Assembly (NCBI GenBank): GCA_937868675.1
Contig: CALMNJ010000592.1
Location: 1 to 7,499 of the forward strand
DNA: 7,499 nucleotides
Direction of reading: 5' to 3'
Source: an uncultured Bacteroidota bacterium
GTDB lineage: Bacteria > Bacteroidota > Bacteroidia > B-17B0 > Aurantibacillaceae
The notes below the pieces were generated by a model that did no database searches, was not told the DNA's origin, and saw only the letters and a list, made by a program, of their open reading frames with translations. A program made the position numbers and the translations under genes. This document shows positions 1 to 4,680 of this stretch, one piece after another; position 1 is the first letter of the stretch; the number at the start of each line of letters is the position of its first letter.

Positions 1-803
1 AAGTGATTGTTTAACAGGCCTGTGCCGGCAGCCAGCGTATTGCGGAAAGTGTTATAAGAACCCGCCGTTGAAATGGCCTTTGCGTATGACTTTTCGTTGA
101 GCTGATTGGTTTGAAAATTAATGGTGGCGCCAAATGCCCCTGCACCATTGCTCGAAGCCCCTACCCCACGCTGCACCTGAATGTTATTTACACTCGAAAC
201 CAGATCGGGCATATCAACAAAATAAGTGCCCTGCGATTCGGCATCGTTTACCGGCACTCCGTTAATCGTTACGTTCACGCGGGTGGCATCTGTTCCGCGT
301 ATGCGAAGGCCCGTGTATCCCACACCATTCCCCGCATCCGAGTTCACTACAACGCTTGGCAACTGCGCAAGCATATAAGGCGCGTCCTGCCCCAGATTTT
401 GTTTTTTAAGTGTTTCGGAGTCAATATTATTATACACCATACCATTGCTGTTGTCAACCCGGGTTGCATTTACCACCACTTCATCCAGGTTTTTGCCCGA
501 CTCTCTCAGAACAGGGTTAAAGCTGATATCGCCACGAACCATCAGTGTGTCGCGGGTCATTGAGTAGCCCGGTGCATAGGTATTCAGTACAACCGTCCCC
601 TGTTCCACTCCGGTAATTGTAAAATCTCCCTGTATGGATGTAACGCTGGTATGCTGCGTTTGCAAAATGCCCACCGGAACAAAGGGAATTGGATGGCCTG
701 TTTCATCCTTAACTGTCCCGGTAATTTTGAATTGGGCATGGATGCCCTTGTTTAATAGCATGGCAAAGGCCAGTACAAAACCAGTTTTGAAACCTTGTTT
801 CAT
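1..803 (-). CDS. TonB-dependent outer-membrane receptor, N-terminal part; probable thiamine/thiamine-precursor importer
   Basis: Partial gene: 267 codons from ATG at 803 down to the left edge; the beta-barrel lies outside the window. Seen: a signal peptide (residues 1-23, basic start, hydrophobic core, cleavage near IHA-Q); a carboxypeptidase-regulatory-like beta domain (about 25-100, beginning FKITGTVKDETG); a TonB-box-like strand (about 107-115, LDEVVVNAT); and a plug domain (about 125-235) with LRIRG, VNVTINGVPVNDAE and the closing VQRGVGASSNGAGAFGATI pattern. This order is typical of Bacteroidota TonB-dependent receptors, which use ExbBD-TonB energy to bring scarce ligands into the periplasm. 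The ligand is not readable from this part. The TPP riboswitch in the leader points to thiamine or a precursor, as for the TPP-regulated outer-membrane receptors described in Bacteroides. The start is supported by the signal peptide and an A-rich leader. Family: very sure; substrate: moderate. Confidence 0.95.
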   Translation of the reverse strand, partial: MKQGFKTGFVLAFAMLLNKGIHAQFKITGTVKDETGHPIPFVPVGILQTQHTSVTSIQGDFTITGVEQGTVVLNTYAPGYSMTRDTLMVRGDISFNPVLRESGKNLDEVVVNATRVDNSNGMVYNNIDSETLKKQNLGQDAPYMLAQLPSVVVNSDAGNGVGYTGLRIRGTDATRVNVTINGVPVNDAESQGTYFVDMPDLVSSVNNIQVQRGVGASSNGAGAFGATINFQTNQLNEKSYAKAISTAGSYNTFRNTLAAGTGLLNNH

Positions 804-834
804 TTTAATTTTTCTTTTTTAATTAAACACTCCT

Positions 835-851
835 GTGCAAAGGGGTTGCAC
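835..851 (-). promoter_or_regulatory. Hairpin downstream of the TPP aptamer, possible expression platform
   Basis: In the receptor's leader RNA, GTGCAA (851-846 on the minus strand) and TTGCAC (840-835) form a perfect 6-bp stem around the loop CCCCT. No U-tract follows, so it is not a standard intrinsic terminator. The segment ACCCCTT, from stem plus loop (846-840), is complementary over 7 bases to AAGGGGT (1048-1042), the 5' strand of aptamer helix P2. The hairpin could therefore take part in a switch between ligand-bound and free folds. The receptor ATG lies about 30 bases downstream, after an A-rich stretch, so control of translation initiation is possible. The stem is seen; its role is inferred. 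Confidence 0.45.
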
Positions 852-861
852 CGGCTTTTAA

Positions 862-1055
862 TTATCTCCCTACGCAGGCATTACCCTGATCAGGTGTATA
901 GCAGGCAGCTTTTGGCGGCTGCGTTGCTAACGGGTATGATCTCAGCTAAATAAAAAGGTCAAAAGTTATAAAGTCAAAATTTTTAAATAGAAATTTTCGT
1001 TCTGACTCTCATCCTGAAGGACTTTTGACATTCATACAAGCACCCCTTAAGATGG
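862..1055 (-). promoter_or_regulatory. TPP riboswitch (THI element) with long P3 arm and an extra hairpin
   Basis: Read on the minus strand, the conserved TPP-aptamer blocks occur in order: GGGGTGC (1046-1040), CTGAGA (945-940), ATACCCG (937-931), ACCTGATC (895-888), TAATGCC (883-877) and GCGTAGGGA (875-867). P1 can form from ATCTT (1053-1049) with GAGAT (868-864), P2 from GGGT (1045-1042) with ACCC (935-932), the P3 base from GCT (1041-1039) with AGC (947-945), and P5 from CAGG (888-885) with CCTG (878-875). CTGAGA is the pyrimidine-binding loop, and the ACCTGATC...GCGTAGGGA side senses the pyrophosphate. The element is about 190 nt, well above the usual size, because of an insertion in P3 and another between P2 and P4. 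It lies in the leader of the TonB-dependent receptor, so TPP should lower receptor expression. The ON/OFF mechanism is not obvious. Confidence 0.93.
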
Positions 1056-1057
1056 GG

Positions 1058-1088
1058 TAAAGTTAGGCGCTGTAAAATTATTGTGCAA
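1058..1088 (-). promoter_or_regulatory. Candidate Bacteroidota-type promoter for the riboswitch-receptor transcript
   Basis: On the minus strand TTG (1088-1086, within a TTTTTG run) is followed after exactly 20 bases by TAACTTTA (1065-1058). The Bacteroidota primary sigma-factor pattern is TTG, about 19-21 bases, then TAnnTTTG, so only the last base of the -7 box differs. The expected transcription start, about 1051-1054, falls at the 5' edge of riboswitch helix P1. That placement supports the call independently of the motif match. Confidence 0.6.
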
Positions 1089-1096
1089 AAATTGTT

Positions 1097-1127
1097 TTGG
1101 CACCTTAAAAATAAAGCTGAGTTTTGC
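1097..1127 (+). promoter_or_regulatory. Candidate promoter for dxr, implying a leaderless or near-leaderless mRNA
   Basis: TTG (1097-1099), 19 bases, then GAGTTTTGC (1119-1127) resembles the Bacteroidota pattern TTG-N19/20-TAnnTTTGC with one mismatch in the -7 box. The expected start would be near 1132-1135, at the ATG of dxr (1133), which would leave almost no 5' leader. It faces away from the riboswitch promoter, and the two -33 elements are only about 10 bases apart. Motif-based only. Confidence 0.35.
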
Positions 1128-1132
1128 AGCGC

Positions 1133-2293
1133 ATGAGCGAAAAAAAACGCATAGCAGTGCTTGGAAGCACAGGCAGTATTGGGACGCAGGCGCTTGAGGT
1201 GATACGCGAAAACGCCGCGCTGTTTGATGCAGAAGTGCTGGTGGCGCATTCAAATGCGGAACTCCTCATTAAACAGGCCCTTGATTTTAACCCCAACGCC
1301 GTTGTAATAGCCGATGAAAGCAAATACACGGAAGTTAAAAGCGCCCTGCAGCCACACGATATTAAAGTGTATGCCGGATCAAAAGCGGTGGAGCAGATTG
1401 TGGAAATGGAGAGCATTGACATGGTGCTGGCTAGCATTGTAGGATTTGCGGGCCTGGCCAGTACGCTGAATGCCATCCGCCATAAAAAGCAGATTGCATT
1501 GGCCAATAAGGAAACGCTGGTTGTGGCCGGCGACCTGGTTACAGAACTTGCCATGCGCCATGGTGTGAACATTTATCCCGTTGACAGCGAACACTCGGCT
1601 ATCTTTCAATGCCTGGCCGGCGAATGGGATAATAAAATCGAGAAGATTTACCTCACCGCCAGCGGTGGCCCTTTCAGAGGCAAAGACAAACATTTTCTTT
1701 CAACCGTAACAAAAGAACAGGCCCTTAAACACCCCAACTGGGTAATGGGTGCCAAAATCACCATTGATTCGGCAAGCCTCATGAACAAAGGGCTGGAGGT
1801 AATAGAAGCCAAATGGCTTTTTAATCTTAAGCCATCTCAGATTGATGTGATTGTGCACCCACAAAGCATTGTGCACAGCCTGGTGCAATTTGAAGACGGC
1901 AGTATAAAAGCGCAAATGGGGCTGCCCGATATGAAGTTACCCATTCAGTACGCTATGGCCTACCCTACCCGGCTGGCCAATAAATTTCCTCGCTTCAATT
2001 TCGCGGCGTATCCCAACCTCACGTTCGAAAAGGCCGATCTGGATGTTTTCCCTAACCTGAGGCTTGCTTTTGAGGCACTTGAAAAAGGAGGGAATATGCC
2101 CTGTGTATTAAATGCCGCTAACGAAGTGGCGGTGCAGGCCTTTTTAAACGGAAAGGTTGGCTTTTATAAAATGAGCGAGATGATTGAAAAGACGATGCAA
2201 AACGTTGCATTTATAAATAAACCCGGATACGACGATTATCTGGCGAGCGATACATTGGCGCGGCAACTTGCATCGGCGTATGTTAACTCATAA
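1133..2293 (+). CDS. dxr: 1-deoxy-D-xylulose 5-phosphate reductoisomerase
   Basis: Cytosolic enzyme of the methylerythritol phosphate isoprenoid pathway. It converts DXP to 2-C-methyl-D-erythritol 4-phosphate using NADPH and a divalent metal. The product has 386 residues, close to the family norm. Visible motifs: the N-terminal NADPH-binding loop GSTGSIG (11-17); LANKETLV (123-130); metal ligands D151 and E153 in PVDSEHSAIFQ, and E222 in MNKGLEVIEA; substrate-contacting S177 (TASGGPF), H200 and W203 (HPNW), S213, N218 and K219; VHPQSIVHSLV (241-251); GLPDMKLPIQYA (263-274); and LNAANEVAVQAF (326-337). No key residue is missing. I prefer ATG at 1133 to the in-frame TTG at 1124, because MSEKKRIAVLG is a normal Dxr N-terminus and the TTG overlaps the candidate -7 box. 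It is first in a run with rseP and diverges from the TPP-controlled receptor. Confidence 0.98.
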   Translation: MSEKKRIAVLGSTGSIGTQALEVIRENAALFDAEVLVAHSNAELLIKQALDFNPNAVVIADESKYTEVKSALQPHDIKVYAGSKAVEQIVEMESIDMVLASIVGFAGLASTLNAIRHKKQIALANKETLVVAGDLVTELAMRHGVNIYPVDSEHSAIFQCLAGEWDNKIEKIYLTASGGPFRGKDKHFLSTVTKEQALKHPNWVMGAKITIDSASLMNKGLEVIEAKWLFNLKPSQIDVIVHPQSIVHSLVQFEDGSIKAQMGLPDMKLPIQYAMAYPTRLANKFPRFNFAAYPNLTFEKADLDVFPNLRLAFEALEKGGNMPCVLNAANEVAVQAFLNGKVGFYKMSEMIEKTMQNVAFINKPGYDDYLASDTLARQLASAYVNS

Positions 2294-2377
2294 TTAAATC
2301 TAAATGCCCTTCACCAGAACTTCGCTTCGGCAAAAAACCTTAATTTTACCAGGCCAAAATTGTATCCCACTGATATT

Positions 2378-2389
2378 TTAAGGCCTTAA
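2378..2389. repeat. 12-bp perfect palindrome just upstream of rseP
   Basis: TTAAGGCCTTAA is a perfect 12-bp palindrome ending 10 bases before the rseP ATG, in an otherwise A/T-rich 106-bp gap after dxr. It could be an operator or a short RNA stem near the start codon, or chance. No convincing promoter or terminator was seen elsewhere in the gap. Confidence 0.3.
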
Positions 2390-2399
2390 TTTATTATAT

Positions 2400-3734
2400 A
2401 TGTTCATAAAGATCGCACAGCTCTTTTTAAGTCTCACCATACTGGTTACCCTTCACGAATTTGGTCATTTCTGGTTTGCACGCCGCTTTAAATGCCGCGT
2501 GGATAAATTTTATCTCTTCTTCGACTTCCTGTTCCCTTTTTCGGGTGTGCTTAATTTCCCGCTTTTTAAAAAGAAAATAGGCGATACCGAATACGGCCTG
2601 GGCTGGTTCCCCTTTGGTGGATATGTTCAAATTGCGGGCATGATGGATGAGCAAATGGACAAAAGCCTTATTGATAAAGAACCTGAGCCCTGGGAACTGC
2701 GGGCCAAACCAGCCTGGCAGCGATTGCTGGTAATGCTTGGCGGCATTCTGGTAAACGTAATTGTTGGCATCCTGATTTTCTGGATGTCATTGTTTGCATG
2801 GGGTAAAGAAACGCTGCCAATGGCCAATGTAAAAACCGGCCTGATGGTTGACAGCAACGCATACAAAATAGGGCTTCGCAATGGCGACTTCATAACCTCG
2901 CTTGACCGCATGCCGGTTAAATCCATTAACCGCGTGGCTGTGGAAATAATTATGAACGGCATTGATACCATTGAGGGTGTACACGCCAATGGTGAAAAAT
3001 TCAGTCTCCGTGTAACCGACGATGACCGTTCGCGCATTCTAAAGGCCCTGAAACACTCCGAATTTATTAGGCCCCGTTATGTTGCCACCATTGATTCGGT
3101 TCCGGCAGGCACTTCGGCTTCGCGCGCACAAATTAAAAAGGGTGATGTTTTTTTAGCAATCAACGGAACTCCGGTAAAATATTTTGACGAGTTCCGCCAA
3201 CAGCTTATGGCCAACAAAAACAATATTGTTCCAATTAAAATTTTACGTGGCAAGGACACAGTAAACACGCGTTGCTACATTAACGGCAATGGGGTTATGG
3301 GAGTTGTTACAACATTCCTTGAATTACCAGCCAAAACCGACAAACAGGAGTTCGGATTTTTTGAAGCCCTTGTGCAGGGAGTAAAAGACGGAAAGGAAAT
3401 GCTGGTGATGCAGGCTAAACAAATTGTGGTTCTGATAACGGTGAAAGATGCGCACCAACAGGTAAGCGGATTTTACACCATGGTGCAGCAAATGCATGAA
3501 ACCTGGGACTGGCAGCGTTTCTGGGTATTCACCGCTTTTCTTTCATTAGCCCTGGCGTTTATGAATTTTTTACCCATTCCCATGCTCGACGGTGGTTATA
3601 TCATGTTTATACTCTGGGAAATGGTAACCGGAAAAAAAGTTTCGGACAAGATAATTTATTATGCCAACAATGTGGGACTTATCATTGTGTTATCGCTCAT
3701 GATATATGCCAACACCGACTGGCTAAGGCAATAA
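2400..3734 (+). CDS. rseP: RseP-type site-2 protease (M50 family membrane zinc metalloprotease)
   Basis: Intramembrane metalloprotease that cleaves transmembrane substrates such as anti-sigma factors after a first cut on the periplasmic side. The 444-residue product shows the whole RseP plan: TM1 with the zinc motif HEFGH (19-23); the conserved PFGGYV (71-76); TM2 starting in PAWQRLLVMLGGILVN (104-119); two PDZ-like periplasmic domains (about 142-210 with IGLRNGDFI, and 226-285 with IKKGDVFLAINGTPV); a TM near 375-390 leading into NFLPIPMLDGGY (389-400), whose Asp is the third zinc ligand; and a final TM (about 421-437). All catalytic residues are present. The dxr-rseP neighbourhood is common in bacteria. 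There is no Shine-Dalgarno site; the ATG follows TTATATA. The physiological substrate here is unknown, as no sigma/anti-sigma pair is visible. The next gene begins 1 bp after the stop. Confidence 0.96.
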   Translation: MFIKIAQLFLSLTILVTLHEFGHFWFARRFKCRVDKFYLFFDFLFPFSGVLNFPLFKKKIGDTEYGLGWFPFGGYVQIAGMMDEQMDKSLIDKEPEPWELRAKPAWQRLLVMLGGILVNVIVGILIFWMSLFAWGKETLPMANVKTGLMVDSNAYKIGLRNGDFITSLDRMPVKSINRVAVEIIMNGIDTIEGVHANGEKFSLRVTDDDRSRILKALKHSEFIRPRYVATIDSVPAGTSASRAQIKKGDVFLAINGTPVKYFDEFRQQLMANKNNIVPIKILRGKDTVNTRCYINGNGVMGVVTTFLELPAKTDKQEFGFFEALVQGVKDGKEMLVMQAKQIVVLITVKDAHQQVSGFYTMVQQMHETWDWQRFWVFTAFLSLALAFMNFLPIPMLDGGYIMFILWEMVTGKKVSDKIIYYANNVGLIIVLSLMIYANTDWLRQ

Positions 3735-3735
3735 C

Positions 3736-4524
3736 ATGCAGACACTGCGATACATAATTTTATTTGCCGCACTGCCACTGGCGCTTGGTGCTCAGGATAA
3801 AACCAAACAGCAAAAAAACAACGATGTGCGCGAGTTGGCTGCTACACATAAGGTGATGCTGATTCCATTTGAGCCCAAACTCTACTTTAGCGAGATTGAC
3901 CGCTCCGTGAACAAGGAAACAGGCATGAACGCCCGCGAAATAAAGCACCGTTTCAGGGACGGAATAAACGAACAACTTTACAAAGCCTTTAAAGCCGGCA
4001 AATACAATGTGGTTGACCTCATGGACGATACTGCCAAATACAAAAAAGATGTGGAGGGTATTTATCAGTTTTTGAGTTACCAATATCAAATGATTCCAGA
4101 CCAGGAGCATTATAAAGCTCCCGAAAAAGAGAAGGAGGAAAAGAAAATAAAAAAAGGCCAGTTGGTGGTGGAAACCAACAGCGACAAGCGTTTTATGAAT
4201 GCCAGGGTAACCAATCCGAAAATGGTGCCTGGGCTGTCGGCCAAGTTCAAAACCGATGTGTTTGTGTTTATCAACGAACTGGACATTAAAGGTACTGATG
4301 CCGCTCCTGGTCAGTCCATGGGTTTAGAGGGCAACAGGATCATTACTGTTCACTACACCGTTTACACCCTTGATGCGCGGGAAATAAACTCTGGAATTGC
4401 CGAAAGCACCTTACCTCCCGATGTAAACAATCCTAAAAAAATAGTGGACAAATACTTTCAGTCTATCGCCGCCACCATAGTGCAAAGGGTAAGCGCAGGC
4501 CTTGGTTACACCCCGGCAAAGTAA
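3736..4524 (+). CDS. Uncharacterised secreted protein coupled to rseP
   Basis: I do not recognise a named family. The 262-residue product has a signal peptide (about 1-19, ending LALGA-QD with no lipobox Cys), so it is probably periplasmic. The mature part has a beta strand-like segment KVMLIPFEPKLYF (39-51), a helical stretch with GINEQLYKAF (75-84), a strongly charged linker (about 127-142, EKEKEEKKIKKGQ), then an alternating beta-like C-terminal half (about 170-260) containing TDVFVFINELDIKG and ITVHYTVYTLDAREI. The opening KVMLIPFEP and the ending helix resemble small alpha/beta proteins that support envelope assembly, but this is only a resemblance. Its ATG follows the rseP stop codon after one base, so translational coupling is likely and the product may work with the protease or in envelope stress. 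No catalytic motif seen. Confidence 0.88.
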   Translation: MQTLRYIILFAALPLALGAQDKTKQQKNNDVRELAATHKVMLIPFEPKLYFSEIDRSVNKETGMNAREIKHRFRDGINEQLYKAFKAGKYNVVDLMDDTAKYKKDVEGIYQFLSYQYQMIPDQEHYKAPEKEKEEKKIKKGQLVVETNSDKRFMNARVTNPKMVPGLSAKFKTDVFVFINELDIKGTDAAPGQSMGLEGNRIITVHYTVYTLDAREINSGIAESTLPPDVNNPKKIVDKYFQSIAATIVQRVSAGLGYTPAK

Positions 4525-4551
4525 GTCGGTGCAGCTCTGATAAAAAATGGC

Positions 4552-4626
4552 ATTCCTTCCTGTGATTTAGACTTTATTTTCACGTTTAACCAATTTTGTT
4601 TTTTGTACTGCGCTATTCCTTCCTGT
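4552..4626 (+). repeat. Pair of 12-base direct repeats upstream of the deacetylase gene
   Basis: ATTCCTTCCTGT occurs at 4552-4563 and again at 4615-4626, 63 bases apart start to start. Each copy is followed by CTTTATTTT (after 9 and 19 bases), so the gap between the secreted-protein gene and the deacetylase gene looks partly duplicated. The second copy abuts the candidate -33 element of the deacetylase promoter. This could be a repeated regulator site or a decayed local duplication. The rest of this 156-bp gap holds no gene or clear terminator. Confidence 0.5.
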
Positions 4627-4655
4627 TGTGCCTGCAAGCTCTGCCTTTATTTTGC
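4626..4655 (+). promoter_or_regulatory. Candidate promoter for the deacetylase-symporter cluster
   Basis: TTG (4626-4628), 18 bases, then TTATTTTGC (4647-4655) matches the Bacteroidota TTG/TAnnTTTGC pattern with one mismatch. The expected start, near 4661, leaves a leader of about 20 bases before the ATG at 4681. The position supports the ATG at 4681 over the in-frame upstream ATG at 4603, which would precede this promoter. Confidence 0.4.
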
Positions 4656-4680
4656 TAAATTTCAGTTCTCTTTAAAGCGT

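Noticed and set aside
111..563. 150-codon open frame on the plus strand
   Set aside because: It lies inside the minus-strand receptor gene, which has clear domain signatures; the plus-strand product shows no recognisable domain.
835..851. Intrinsic terminator after the riboswitch
   Set aside because: The hairpin is short and followed by AGGAGTG and A-rich sequence rather than a U-tract, so it is listed only as a possible switching hairpin.
1041..1057. CCCC-N7-GGGG inverted repeat at the riboswitch 5' edge
   Set aside because: Most of the CCCC half lies upstream of the predicted transcription start, and the GGGG belongs to aptamer helix P2, so an independent element is not supported.
1124..1132. 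In-frame TTG start adding three residues to Dxr
   Set aside because: The ATG at 1133 gives a standard Dxr N-terminus, and the TTG overlaps a candidate -7 promoter box.
983..1249. 88-codon minus-strand frame across the riboswitch and the dxr start
   Set aside because: It overlaps the TPP aptamer and the conserved dxr N-terminus, and its product has no recognisable features.
4603..4680. Upstream in-frame ATG that would extend the deacetylase by 26 residues
   Set aside because: The extension would precede a complete signal peptide that begins at 4681, and the candidate promoter lies within it.
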